A stretch of DNA of 64,000 nt from positions 1-64,000 of the forward strand of contig JBELHR010000008.1 in the NCBI GenBank assembly GCA_042091275.1, read 5' to 3'. Position numbers and translations under genes: made by a program. Below are positions 52,557-62,900 of this stretch, in pieces (position 1 is the first letter of the stretch; each line of letters starts with the position of its first letter). Source of the DNA: JBELHR01 sp042091275 (GTDB taxonomy: Bacteria; Bacteroidota; Bacteroidia; Flavobacteriales; Flavobacteriaceae). The notes beneath the pieces are model-generated. The model was not told where the DNA came from. It worked only from the letters and a program-made list of their open reading frames with translations, and ran no database searches.

Positions 52557-53612
52557 ATGATCGAAGACAAACAACCTTCACGCACTTCAATTTCAAGTCT
52601 TGGCGAATTCAAATTGATAAAACATTTGACCCAAAACTTAGATCTCAACAACGAAACCTCAGATCTCGGTGTGGGCGATGATGCTGCAGTTATAGGCGTT
52701 TCGAACAATAAGAAAGTCTTAATAAGTACCGACTTTTTAGTAGAAGGGATTCACTTTAACCTTTCTTATATGCCACTAAAGCATCTTGGTTACAAGGCAG
52801 TTGTCGTTAATTTGTCTGATATATATGCTATGAATGCGATCGCTCAGCAAATCACGGTTTCTATTGCAATTTCGAATCGTTTTACTCTTGAAGCAGTTGA
52901 AGAGCTCTATGAAGGGATTAAGCTAGCTTGCAAAGTCTATGGTGTCGATTTGGTTGGGGGAGACACCACATCGAGTCAAAGCGGGATGGTTATTTCCATC
53001 ACAGCTATCGGTCAGCAAGAAGATTCTAAGATTGTCAAAAGAAGTGGGGCAAAAAATAATGATCTTCTCGTTGTTTCAGGAGATTTGGGTGCTGCCTATA
53101 TGGGTTTTCAAGTGTTGGAAAGAGAACGTCAAGTTTTTGAAGTAAATCCAAATGCCCAGCCAGATTTGGAGCAATATAGTTATTTGGTGGAGAGACAGTT
53201 AAAGCCGGAGGCGAGAAAAGATGTAGTGCAGCTTCTCAAGGAACTAGAAGTGCTTCCGACAAGTATGATTGATATTTCTGATGGTCTGTCTTCTGAAATT
53301 TTACATTTGACAAAGGCCTCAGGTCACGGGTGTAAGCTCTATGAAGACAAAATACCTTTAGACCCACAAGTAATTAGTTCCTGTGAAGAGTTTCAATTGG
53401 ATTCTACTATGGTCGCGCTTAGCGGTGGGGAGGATTACGAACTTTTGTTTACGGTCGATCAAAACGATTTTGAAAAAATCAAGGCGAATCCAAACTTTTC
53501 AATCATTGGACATATGACAGAGGATTCTGTTTCTTATTTGATGACACGAGGAGGAGGGCAGTTAGAACTAAAGGCCCAAGGTTGGGATTCTACAGAAGCT
53601 CAAGAGTCCTAG
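52557..53612 (+). CDS. thiL: Thiamine-monophosphate kinase
   Basis: Phosphorylates thiamine monophosphate to the active diphosphate. Motifs are LGVGDDAAVIGV (metal and ATP site, about residues 37-48), STDFLVEGIHFNLSYMPLKHLGYKAVVVNLSDIYAM, DLVGGDTTSSQSGM (about 125), SMIDISDGLSSEI and SGGEDYELLFT. 351 residues from the ATG at 52557; a TTG 18 bases earlier is also in frame but adds nothing conserved. Its stop overlaps the end of the convergent hydrolase gene by 4 bases. No other thiamine genes are nearby. Confidence 0.95.
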   Translation: MIEDKQPSRTSISSLGEFKLIKHLTQNLDLNNETSDLGVGDDAAVIGVSNNKKVLISTDFLVEGIHFNLSYMPLKHLGYKAVVVNLSDIYAMNAIAQQITVSIAISNRFTLEAVEELYEGIKLACKVYGVDLVGGDTTSSQSGMVISITAIGQQEDSKIVKRSGAKNNDLLVVSGDLGAAYMGFQVLERERQVFEVNPNAQPDLEQYSYLVERQLKPEARKDVVQLLKELEVLPTSMIDISDGLSSEILHLTKASGHGCKLYEDKIPLDPQVISSCEEFQLDSTMVALSGGEDYELLFTVDQNDFEKIKANPNFSIIGHMTEDSVSYLMTRGGGQLELKAQGWDSTEAQES

Positions 53613-54418
53613 TTTAAATAATCTTGCTCTTTTGCAAAAGCGCAATGCTTTAGGAACTTCTCTATACTGAAAAGACAATCTGGATAGTTTTCAATTAAAC
53701 TCATGTGTCCATCAGGCATCACATCCAAATCGGTCTTGTTTCCGGTTATTTGGTCAATTTGCTTTTCAAAAGGTAAAATATCGTCCTTCTTCCCGAGAAT
53801 TAATAGTTTAGGGTAGGGTCCAAAGTGGAGTAAGATTTCTCTGTCTGTTCTGATTTTCATTCCTTCCAATGCTGCTATAATTCCTTGTTTTGAATTGGAT
53901 AGCGCGGTATTTTTCAATTCGCGAATTTCGGATTTGAATCGAGTTCTATTTTTAGGGCGAAAGAGCAAGGGAATGGCAATTCGTATAAAACTTTCGTGAT
54001 TTTTTTTTATTTGTCCTATTGCCCTTTCTCTAGAGATTTTCTTGGCAGGACTATCTGCCCTGGAGGTGGAATTCAATAGACAAAGCCCACGAACTTTTTC
54101 CGGGTAGAGTTCGGCAAAAGCCAACGCGACATAGCCTCCCATGGAATGTCCAATAAATATTATCTTTCTGATTTTGAGGTGATCTAAAATCGTGTTTACT
54201 TGATCGGCCATGTCCTCCATCGTATGAATATATCCAATATTTCCAGATTCGCCATGCCCCAAAAGGTCAATGGATAGAATTCGAAACGATTTACTTAAAT
54301 CGAGAACCAACCTGTCAAAAAAGTGCTTGGATTCCAAAAAGCCGTGAAGCAAAACCACACAAGGGCCTTTGCCTTGGTCTAAGAATGAAATTTGTGTTTC
54401 TTTGTATGCAATTGTCAT
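53609..54418 (-). CDS. Alpha/beta hydrolase
   Basis: A 269-residue soluble hydrolase with the alpha/beta fold. The oxyanion-hole motif VLLHGFLESKHFF (about residues 24-36), the nucleophile elbow GHSMGGYVALAFAE (Ser about 91), a late Asp in ILGKKDDILPF and His in PDGHMSLIEN complete the triad. No signal peptide. Resembles esterases or MhpC/BioH-type hydrolases. Divergent from brnQ and convergent with thiL, so no operon partner suggests a substrate. Confidence 0.9.
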   Translation of the reverse strand: MTIAYKETQISFLDQGKGPCVVLLHGFLESKHFFDRLVLDLSKSFRILSIDLLGHGESGNIGYIHTMEDMADQVNTILDHLKIRKIIFIGHSMGGYVALAFAELYPEKVRGLCLLNSTSRADSPAKKISRERAIGQIKKNHESFIRIAIPLLFRPKNRTRFKSEIRELKNTALSNSKQGIIAALEGMKIRTDREILLHFGPYPKLLILGKKDDILPFEKQIDQITGNKTDLDVMPDGHMSLIENYPDCLFSIEKFLKHCAFAKEQDYLN

Positions 54419-54474
54419 GGTTTGTAAAATTAGTTAAAAGTATGACGAAACTCAACTCGCTAAAGACCTTTTAA

Positions 54475-55749
54475 ATGAACTCAAATAATAAAATACTAAT
54501 AACCGGTTTAGCTCTGTTCTCTATGGTTTTTGGAGCAGGGAACTTAATTCTTCCGCCTTTTCTGGGGTTTAAAGCTGGTGCGGATTGGATTTGGGTTGTT
54601 CTCGGATTTTTTCTAACCGCTGTTGTGGTGCCTGTCTTGGCCATTGCCACTCATGCAAAACTCCAAGGAACCTTGGCGGATTTTGGAGCAAAAATTTCTC
54701 CAAAATTTGGGCTTGTTTATTCTGTCATCATGTATTTAATTGCTGTTGCTTTACCTACGCCAAGAACTGCGGCAGTTACTCATGAAATAGGTATTGCACC
54801 ATTTTTTGATAGTCCAGCAATACTCACTTCTACAATTTACTTTACTCTTGTCTTAATTTTTGCATGGAACAGAAGTCGTATTCTTGATACTTTGGGTAAG
54901 TATCTAACTCCCCTCATCATAGTTATTTTACTAGCAATAATTGCAGTGGCCATTTTTGTTCCCGAGATAGGATCCATGACCCAATCCTATAGTCACCCCA
55001 TTTCAAAAGGACTGTTTGAAGGCTATCAAACCTATGATGCCATTGGGGGAGCAGTTGCAGGAGGAGTTCTTATAGTTTCCCTAAAGCTCAAATTCCCCAA
55101 TCTTGATTTTAAGGCTTATCGAAGCTTGATTTTTAAGTCTGGGCTTTTGGCTGGAGGAGGATTGCTTTTGATTTATGCTGGACTCATTTACGCCGGTGCA
55201 GCTTACCAAGATCAATTTACTTCCGATGCCAACAATGTTGAGGTTTTAGTGGAACTGGCACAAGAAACTTTAGGTGTTTTAGGACATTCGGCTCTAGCCG
55301 TTTTAGTTTCTCTCGCCTGCTTCTCAACAGCAGTTGCTATAGTTACGGGAACTTCGGATTTTGTCACATCACTTATCGGTGGTTCGGATCGCGTTTTTAA
55401 GATAACTGCTATCGTCGCCTCCTTATTAGGGCTGCTTATGGGACAGTTAAATGTCTCCATAATATTAGATATTGGTTTACCCGCTATCCATTTGATTTAC
55501 CCAGTTACAATTTGCTTGATTCTTTTGAATTTAAGTCCAGAGCGATTCGCGAGTAAAAAAGTTTTTATCTCTGTGGTCTCTGTTGTTGTCTTGTTTTCTG
55601 TAGTAGATATATTTAAGTATTTTCTAGGGGATGGATTCTCTGCTCAAGTCGATGCTTATATTCCATTTTCTGAGCAATATCTCGGATGGGTTCTTCCCGG
55701 ACTAATAGCATTTGTAAGCGCCAATTTATCACAAAAAAAAACCGCTTAG
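54475..55749 (+). CDS. brnQ: Branched-chain amino acid transport carrier
   Basis: Sodium-coupled (LIVCS family) importer of leucine, isoleucine and valine, with about 12 transmembrane helices over 424 residues. The N-terminus ILITGLALFSMVFGAGNLILPPFLGFKAG is the family hallmark (GAGN and PP). TPRTAAVTHEIG and GYQTYDAIGGAVAGGVL are further conserved segments. It stands alone, with a terminator whose loop contains the stop codon. The exact amino acid preference cannot be told. Confidence 0.94.
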   Translation: MNSNNKILITGLALFSMVFGAGNLILPPFLGFKAGADWIWVVLGFFLTAVVVPVLAIATHAKLQGTLADFGAKISPKFGLVYSVIMYLIAVALPTPRTAAVTHEIGIAPFFDSPAILTSTIYFTLVLIFAWNRSRILDTLGKYLTPLIIVILLAIIAVAIFVPEIGSMTQSYSHPISKGLFEGYQTYDAIGGAVAGGVLIVSLKLKFPNLDFKAYRSLIFKSGLLAGGGLLLIYAGLIYAGAAYQDQFTSDANNVEVLVELAQETLGVLGHSALAVLVSLACFSTAVAIVTGTSDFVTSLIGGSDRVFKITAIVASLLGLLMGQLNVSIILDIGLPAIHLIYPVTICLILLNLSPERFASKKVFISVVSVVVLFSVVDIFKYFLGDGFSAQVDAYIPFSEQYLGWVLPGLIAFVSANLSQKKTA

Positions 55750-55758
55750 AGCGGTTTT
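55738..55758. terminator. Terminator spanning the brnQ stop codon
   Basis: AAAACCGCT and AGCGGTTTT form a 9-base stem around a 3-base loop. The loop bases TAG (55747-55749) are the brnQ stop codon. T-rich sequence follows and A residues precede, so it may also serve the convergent aminopeptidase gene, which ends at 55764. Confidence 0.88.
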
Positions 55759-55763
55759 GATTT

Positions 55764-57056
55764 TTAGCTATTCATTAGATCTTCGATCTCTTCTATTTCA
55801 ATTGGAATATTTCGCATTAGATTAAAAGGACTGCCTTGTTTTTGAATAACAACGTCGTCCTCCAATCGTATTCCCATGTTTTCTTTTGGGATATAGATAC
55901 CGGGCTCAACGGTGAAAACCATGTTTTCCTTCATAGGAGTTTTCAGGGCTCCATAGTCATGTGTGTCAAGTCCCATATGATGGGAGGTCCCATGCATAAA
56001 ATACTTTTTATAAGCCGGCCAATCTGGATCTTCATTTTGGACATCTGCTTTGTCAATTAATTTTAACTTTAAAAGCTCTGAGGTCATCAATTTCCCAACT
56101 TCTTTGTGGTACTCTTCCCACATGGTTCCTGGAATTAACATATCCGTAGCTTGATTTTTGACGTCCAGAACAGATTGATAAACCGCTTTTTGTCTAGGGC
56201 TAAACTTTCCGTTTACAGGAATGGTTCTAGTCATGTCGGATTTGTAATTGGCATATTCAGCACCCACATCCATCAGAAGCATATCTCCGTCCTTACACAT
56301 TTGGTTATTTTCGATATAATGCAATACACATGCGCTATATCCCGAACCTAGAATAGGGGTGTAGGCGAATCCACGAGATTTGTTTTTAATAAATTCGTGA
56401 ATGAATTCTGCTTCAATCTCATACTCCATAACACCCGGTTTTACAAAGGGAAGGATTCTTCTAAAACCCTTGTTTGTAATATCGCATGCCTTTTGAATCA
56501 AGTCAATCTCTTCGCTTTCCTTGACACCTCTTATTTCTTGAAGTATCGGGTTTGCACGCTCCCAGGAATGTGCTGGAAAGTCGCGTTTGCATTGTTTTAT
56601 AAAACGATCCTCTCTCGTTTCTACCTCTCGAGTGGAGCGATAGTGTTCATTAGTATTAAAATATATTAGAGAAGCTTCGGTCATCAATTCAAAAAACACC
56701 TTTTTAAAGTCGCTTAACCAATAGACGGTTTGGATTCCAGAGGTCGCCGTGGCAGCCTCCTTTGTCAGTTTTTCTCCTTCCCAAACGGCGATATGCTCGT
56801 TAGTTTCTTTTACAAAGAGAATTTCCTTGTTTTTTGGATTTGAGGCACTTGGAAACAAAAGCAGAATACTCTCTTCTTGATCTACTCCACTCAGATAGAA
56901 AATATCTCGGTGTTGTTCAAAGGGCAGAGTGGAATCTGCACCAGTTGGAAAGATGTCGTTTGAGTTAAAGACAGCAAGAGAATGATCTCTCATTTTTGCG
57001 GTAAATTTCGCTCTATTTTTTACAAACAAACCTGCTGCTATTCTATCGTATTTCAT
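55764..57056 (-). CDS. pepP: Xaa-Pro aminopeptidase (aminopeptidase P)
   Basis: M24 metallopeptidase releasing N-terminal residues before proline. The N-terminal creatinase-like domain includes FPTGADSTLPFEQHRDIFYLSGVDQEES. The C-terminal pita-bread fold carries the metal ligands: two Asp in LLMDVGAEYANYKSDMTRTIPV, His in MHGTSHHMGLDTHD, and Glu in VEPGIYI and IRLEDDVV. 430 residues from the ATG at 57056, preferred over an upstream in-frame start because the family begins MKYDRIA. A minus-strand TAGCTTTG (revcomp of 57078-57085) lies about 22 bases upstream. Cytoplasmic, as no signal is seen. Confidence 0.95.
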   Translation of the reverse strand: MKYDRIAAGLFVKNRAKFTAKMRDHSLAVFNSNDIFPTGADSTLPFEQHRDIFYLSGVDQEESILLLFPSASNPKNKEILFVKETNEHIAVWEGEKLTKEAATATSGIQTVYWLSDFKKVFFELMTEASLIYFNTNEHYRSTREVETREDRFIKQCKRDFPAHSWERANPILQEIRGVKESEEIDLIQKACDITNKGFRRILPFVKPGVMEYEIEAEFIHEFIKNKSRGFAYTPILGSGYSACVLHYIENNQMCKDGDMLLMDVGAEYANYKSDMTRTIPVNGKFSPRQKAVYQSVLDVKNQATDMLIPGTMWEEYHKEVGKLMTSELLKLKLIDKADVQNEDPDWPAYKKYFMHGTSHHMGLDTHDYGALKTPMKENMVFTVEPGIYIPKENMGIRLEDDVVIQKQGSPFNLMRNIPIEIEEIEDLMNS

Positions 57057-57077
57057 ATTAATCGCTTTTAAGAGAAA

Positions 57078-57085
57078 CAAAGCTA
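57078..57085 (-). promoter_or_regulatory. -7 element of pepP
   Basis: On the minus strand the bases read TAGCTTTG (TAnnTTTG) about 22 bases before the pepP ATG. No TTG -33 element is seen at the usual spacing. Confidence 0.38.
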
Positions 57086-57171
57086 ATAAAATTAAATTCG
57101 AATTTTTGAAGAGTAGAATTAATTGTGATTTTTTGATTAAATTCCCGTGCTTAAAGCTAAACTTATCTATT

Positions 57172-59946
57172 ATGAAATTTAAAACCTTTCTGGGTCTCTT
57201 TATTCTGTGTTTTGGAGCGATAAATGCTCAAGAGTCATTGATAAAGGATTTGCCCTTTACCAGTATTGGCCCCTCAATAATGAGCGGTCGTGTTGTAGAT
57301 CTCGATGTAAATGAACTGAACCCCAATGAATTTTATGTGGCTTATGCCTCAGGAGGTCTCTGGTATACAAACAATAACGGGACGTCCTTTGAGCCCGTAA
57401 TGGATAATGCTCCAACTTTGAATATAGGAGATATTGCCGTGGACTGGAAAAATGACATCATTTGGGTAGGTACGGGAGAAAACAATTCCTCTCGCTCATC
57501 TTACGCGGGAATCGGAGTTTTTAAATCTACGGATCGCGGAGATACTTGGCAAGATATGGGGCTTTCAGATACCCAACATATTGGTCGAATTTTGATTAAT
57601 CCAAACAATCCCGATGAGGTTTTAGTAGGAGCTCTCGGGCATTTATATACCGAAAATCAAGAGAGAGGAGTGTTCCGAACTCAAGATGGAGGTAAAACTT
57701 GGACCAAGACACTCTATGTTAATACGACAACTGGTATTATTGATATGGAAGCAGTTCCCGGAGACTTCAATACCATTTATGCTACTAGCTGGGAGCGCTC
57801 CAGAAAAGCATGGGACTTTACAGAGTCTGGCGAAGGATCTGGAATATATAAAAGTAATGACGGAGGTCAGACTTGGTCTCTTATAAGTGGTCCCGAATCT
57901 GGATTTCCTCAAGGTGAGGGAGTTGGAAGAATTGGACTAGCTGTTTATGATAAGGATTTGACTTATGTGGTTTTAGACAATCAAGACAGAAGGCCAGCTG
58001 AGGAGAAACAAGAATCCTCCGGTCTTACAAAAGAAGATTTTCGAATGATGTCTGTTGCGGATTTTGCTAAACTCGACAACTCTGAGTTGGAGACTTATTT
58101 GAGATCAAATAGATTTCCTGAAGAAAATACGGCGAATTCCGTAAAGGAGGATGTGGCCGAAGGAAAGGTGAGTCCGAAAGATTTGGCGACTTATTTGGAA
58201 GACGCTAATTCTATAATGATCGATACGCCTGTAATCGGTGCAGAGATCTATGTTTCTGCGGATAGTGGAAAGACTTGGACCAAGACTCATAAGGATTTCC
58301 TCGATGGGGTTTATAGTTCTTATGGATATTATTTTGGTGAAATCCGCGTTAACAAATCCAATTCGGATAAACTTTATGTCATGGGTGTACCGATTATAAG
58401 TTCGGATGATGGTGGAGAGAATTGGGAGTTTATCGGTAAAGAAAATGTGCATTCAGACCACCAAGCCTTGTGGGTGAATTCTAAATTACCAGGACATATT
58501 ATCAATGGAAACGATGGAGGAGTTAATATTTCTTATGACGGTGGAGAAAACTGGATAAAAAACAATCAGCCTGCTGTAGGACAATTCTACTATGTCAATG
58601 TGGATAATCAGAGTCCTTATAACGTTTATGGTGGACTTCAAGACAATGGAGTTTGGATGGGACCATCGAATTATCAGGCATCAAAAAACTGGAATTCTAG
58701 CGGATCCTATCCGTATAAAAGTATAGGGGGTGGCGACGGTATGCAGGTTCAAATTGACTCGCGCAATCCAAACATCGTCTATACAGGTTCTCAATATGGT
58801 TTCTATTTCCGTGTAGATTTGGAAACGGGGAAAAGAGCTTATTTGCAACCCAAGCACCAACTTGGAGAAAGTCCATATCGTTGGAACTGGATGAGTCCTA
58901 TTTTATTGTCTAAACACAATCAAGACATCTTTTATATGGGATCTAATAAATTACATAGATCCCTAAACAAAGGAGAGGACCTTAAAGTAATTTCTCCTGA
59001 TCTTACTCTAGGCGGCAAACCAGGGGACGTTGCATTTGGAACCCTTACCTGTATTGCGGAATCTCCATTTGAATTTGGGGTTCTCTATACCGGATCAGAT
59101 GACGGAAGAGTTCATTTTTCTGCTGACGGAGGTACGAATTGGGAAGATGTTTCCCAAGCATTCCCTTCCGATTTATGGGTTACTAGAGTAGTGGCATCCG
59201 AGCACGAAAAGTCAAGAGTTTATGTCTCTCTTACAGGATATAGAAATGACGATTTCAAGCCTTATGTTTTCCAATCTGATGACAATGGTAAGACCTGGGT
59301 TTCTATCACAGGAAATTTACCAGAAGTGGCTGCTGTCAACGTTATAAAAGAAGATCCTAAGGATGAAAACATATTGTATTTAGGTACGGATAATTATTTG
59401 TATATCAGTATGGATAGAGGAGAGAACTGGCAGGTAATCGATGGAGGTTTACCGGTTGTGGCTATGTACGATCTAGTTGTTCAAGAAAGAGAAGATGATT
59501 TAGTTGTGGCTACTCATGGAAGATCTATCTACAAAGCAGATTTGAGTTCTTTAAGATCTTATTCCAAAGTAAAAGATGAGGATTTAGCTATTCTTCCTTT
59601 GGAGTCCGTAAGGTATTCTTCCCGTTGGGGAGATTCGCGAAGCAGATGGTACGGTTCATTTGAACCTGAATTGAAGTTTGAGGTTTTCTCGGCAAAACAA
59701 GCCCTCCTAAAAATTGAAATTTTATCCGAAGACGATAAGCTCTTACAGCGATTTAGTGCGGAAGTAGACAAAGGCTATAATTACCTGAGTTATGATCTTA
59801 CAGCGTCGGAGTCTTGGATGAAGTCTTATGTCAAAAAGCACAAATCTGTGTCCTTTGAGAAAGCGGATAACGGATTGTTCTATCTTCCAAAAGGATCCTA
59901 TAAAATGAAAATCGGCAAGGTCGTCCAAACCTTTATAATCGAATAA
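57172..59946 (+). CDS. Secreted VPS10/BNR-repeat propeller protein, copy 1
   Basis: A 924-residue secreted protein with a signal peptide (1-20, ending GAINAQ) and many BNR/Asp-box repeats of the form SxDxGxTW (STDRGDTW, TQDGGKTW, SNDGGQTW, SADSGKTW, SDDNGKTW, SMDRGENW). These build one or two beta-propellers similar to sortilin VPS10 domains and xyloglucanases. A helical, acidic insertion of about 75 residues (about 285-370) splits the first propeller. The ATG at 57172 was chosen because it starts the signal peptide; the frame is open upstream. It is paralogous to, and convergent with, the gene at 59999. Databases often call such proteins glycosyl hydrolases, but I see no catalytic residues that prove it. 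Confidence 0.88.
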   Translation: MKFKTFLGLFILCFGAINAQESLIKDLPFTSIGPSIMSGRVVDLDVNELNPNEFYVAYASGGLWYTNNNGTSFEPVMDNAPTLNIGDIAVDWKNDIIWVGTGENNSSRSSYAGIGVFKSTDRGDTWQDMGLSDTQHIGRILINPNNPDEVLVGALGHLYTENQERGVFRTQDGGKTWTKTLYVNTTTGIIDMEAVPGDFNTIYATSWERSRKAWDFTESGEGSGIYKSNDGGQTWSLISGPESGFPQGEGVGRIGLAVYDKDLTYVVLDNQDRRPAEEKQESSGLTKEDFRMMSVADFAKLDNSELETYLRSNRFPEENTANSVKEDVAEGKVSPKDLATYLEDANSIMIDTPVIGAEIYVSADSGKTWTKTHKDFLDGVYSSYGYYFGEIRVNKSNSDKLYVMGVPIISSDDGGENWEFIGKENVHSDHQALWVNSKLPGHIINGNDGGVNISYDGGENWIKNNQPAVGQFYYVNVDNQSPYNVYGGLQDNGVWMGPSNYQASKNWNSSGSYPYKSIGGGDGMQVQIDSRNPNIVYTGSQYGFYFRVDLETGKRAYLQPKHQLGESPYRWNWMSPILLSKHNQDIFYMGSNKLHRSLNKGEDLKVISPDLTLGGKPGDVAFGTLTCIAESPFEFGVLYTGSDDGRVHFSADGGTNWEDVSQAFPSDLWVTRVVASEHEKSRVYVSLTGYRNDDFKPYVFQSDDNGKTWVSITGNLPEVAAVNVIKEDPKDENILYLGTDNYLYISMDRGENWQVIDGGLPVVAMYDLVVQEREDDLVVATHGRSIYKADLSSLRSYSKVKDEDLAILPLESVRYSSRWGDSRSRWYGSFEPELKFEVFSAKQALLKIEILSEDDKLLQRFSAEVDKGYNYLSYDLTASESWMKSYVKKHKSVSFEKADNGLFYLPKGSYKMKIGKVVQTFIIE

Positions 59947-59980
59947 AAAAATCCCCGCTCTTTCGAGCGGGGATTTTTTT
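59945..59980. terminator. Bidirectional terminator between the two propeller genes
   Basis: A perfect 16-base stem, the left arm AAAAAAATCCCCGCTC (59945-59960), a TTTC loop and the complementary right arm ending in seven T. It lies directly after the stop of one propeller gene and 19 bases before the stop of the other. Confidence 0.94.
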
Positions 59981-59998
59981 TGCTTTATTTTTTAGCCC

Positions 59999-62900
59999 TT
60001 AATCTTCGAAAGGAGAAAGAGCTAGATTTTGCATTTTACTTCGGTACTCTTTCCAAGGACCAGCAAAAAATTCAGAGATAGAATCTAATTCCGGCTCCAA
60101 TTTTATTTTGGCATTTTCAAATAGAGTTACTTCGGTTGAAGTTGGTGCTCCGTCCAAGCCCATAGTGTAGCTTCTAGCCTTATACAAATAAGAAAGTGCA
60201 TTTGGTTCTGGGTTTCTTGTGATTCCCTGTCTTTTGTCTACTTTTCCTAGAAGCTTGTCGAAGAAGTCATCAATGGTTTTCGATAATTCTTTTTGATTTT
60301 TGATGAGATCTTCCTTGTTCTCAAGAGAACTATTTTCAATTCTATCCGAATAGTCTTTGATAATAGTCTGGGCTTTTGCCAATTTATTAGTGGCCTCCAA
60401 AGCGCGTTCTCTGTAGGAATCAATATCGTTGAGTAAGGCGTCTTTGGCGGTTAAATCTTCCATGTCCCAAGTTTTTCTCGGGTCGTAAATCACCTCGATA
60501 TTCTGGCTTACTTTTTTACCTGCATATTCCATTTCGACAACATAGGTTCCCGGTAAAACAGGGTTTCCATATGGAGCATTTCCTGTTGCCTTTCGCTCTC
60601 TTCGAGAAGGTCTTCCTATTCCGTCTTTTTCCATATACCAGAATGTTCTGTAGAGTCCAGTCTTGTCTGGAGCCTTCATTTTCATCTTTCGAACAAGGAC
60701 TCCATCTGCATTTGAAATTTGCATCTGAATACTATCTCTCTTGACTTCCTTATTGTCAGAATCCTCAGTTTCTGATTTATTTTTGCTCTTTTTCTCCGCT
60801 TTATCGTCCTCGACTGCCTCGGTTTTGATATAGTAGGAAATCATAGCTCCTTGAGGTCTGTTCTCTCCATTAAAGATTGCATTAGCTCCAAATCGCGTCC
60901 CTGTAGGTTGCTGATTTATGGCGTTTACAGCAACTGGAGTTTCAAATAAAACGATATCCTCTTGAAAGATATCTGTTCCTTTTGAGGCTATTTCTCTCAA
61001 TGGTCGAATGTCATCTAAAATATAGAATGCTCTACCAAACGTTCCAATAACTAAATCGTGTTCTCTAGGTTGTATTACCAAATCTTGAGTTGGAACTGTA
61101 GGAAATCCATTTTTCCACTTGGTCCAATTATCCCCTTCATCGATAGAGATATAAAGGCCATTTTCTGTTCCTAAGAACAATAATTTTGGTTCTACAGGAT
61201 CTTGAACTAAAGCGTGAACATAACCGAAGGTATCTGCTTTGTCCGAGAGTAAACGCTCCCAGCTTTTTCCATAATTACGAGTTCTGAACAGGTAAGGCAT
61301 AAAATCAAATTGGCGATAATTGTTTACCATCACATATGCTTCTCCTTCTCTATGAGTAGATGCTTGAATTTGAGCCACCCAGCTACCTTCTGGCATTCCT
61401 TTAATTTTTGGACTTAAGTTTGTCCAATTTTCACCACCATCTCGAGTTATTTGTACATTCCCGTCATCCGTTCCGGCCCAAAGCGTGTTTTTGTCAAAGT
61501 GAGAAGGGCTGATAGCCAATATTGTTGTGTGGTTCTCCGCTCCTGTGGCGTCCATCGTTATTCCACCACTCTCGTGCTGTTTTTGTTTTTCTGGATCATT
61601 CGTGGTAAGATCTGGAGAGATAATCTCCCAAGTCATTCCTTGGTCTGTCGATTTGTGAACAAATTGACTTCCGAAATAGAGAGTCTCCTGGTCAATTGGG
61701 CTAAGGGCAATTGCCGAATTCCAATTAAATCGCAATTTGACATCCGCATCGGGATGCGTCGGTTGGATATACATAGTATTTCCAGTCTCTCTATCGTAAC
61801 GCCCAACATTTCCTTGTTGAGACATACCGTAACCGTATCGACTATTTTTAGGGTCGGGAACGACATCAAACCCATCTCCAAACATCAATTCTTGCCAATA
61901 AGAGTTTCTAATCCCTTGGGATTTTAAAACATAGGCAGGTCCCGCCCAAGATCCATTGTCTTGCATTCCTCCATATACGTTGTAAGGAAAGTCATTATCG
62001 ACGTTTACGTGATAGAACTGACCTACTGGCAGATTTTCTATAAATCTCCAAGTTTTACCTCTATCGTGACTTATGTTTAATCCTCCATCGTTTCCATCGA
62101 TTAAAAACTTAGGGTTTTCCGGATGGATCCACCAAGCGTGATGATCGGGATGAATTCCTTTTGTCGATCCGTATGCAGGCATCAATTGATTAAAAGATTT
62201 ACCTCCGTCTTCTGATACATTGACATAAGTAAAAACAGAGTAAATTCGATTTTCATTTACAGGGTCTACAAAAATGTCAGAATAGTAGAAAGGACGATTT
62301 CCAATTCCTGGCTTATCGTTGATTTTTTTCCAGTTAAATCCTCCATCCTCTGAGCGATACAAAGCATTTTTTGAGGCCTCTACAAGTGCATAGACTCTAT
62401 TGGGATTACTCGGTGCTATAGCCAAACCAATACGACCTAGGTTTCCTTTTGGAAGTCCGTTTTCAGCCGTTTTCTTTTCCCAGTTTTCACCTCCATCATA
62501 AGTTATATACAGACCAGAACCTTCTCCTCCTGAATTGAAAGTCCAAGGCTTGCGCTGGTGTTCCCACATAGCGGCAATAATTTTATTGGGATTGCTAGGG
62601 TCCATCACAAGGTCCGCAGCCCCCGTCTCTTCATTTACGAAAAGAACATTTTTCCATGTTTTCCCTCCGTCCGTGGTTTTAAAAACTCCTCTTTCGGGAT
62701 GCGCTCCCCATGGAGATCCGATAGCTCCGACAAAAACCGTATTAGGGTCAGTAGGGTCGATTAGTATTCTGTGAATGTTTCTGGTCTTTTCCAAGCCCAT
62801 AGACTTCCAGTTTTTTCCACCATCTATACTTTTATATAAACCATATCCCCCTGTTAAACTGTTTCTTGGATTACCTTCTCCTGTTCCTGCCCAAATGACA

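Noticed and set aside
61451..61927. A 158-codon plus-strand frame inside the second propeller gene
   Set aside because: Antisense to Asp-box repeats that are clearly real on the other strand; no recognisable domain.
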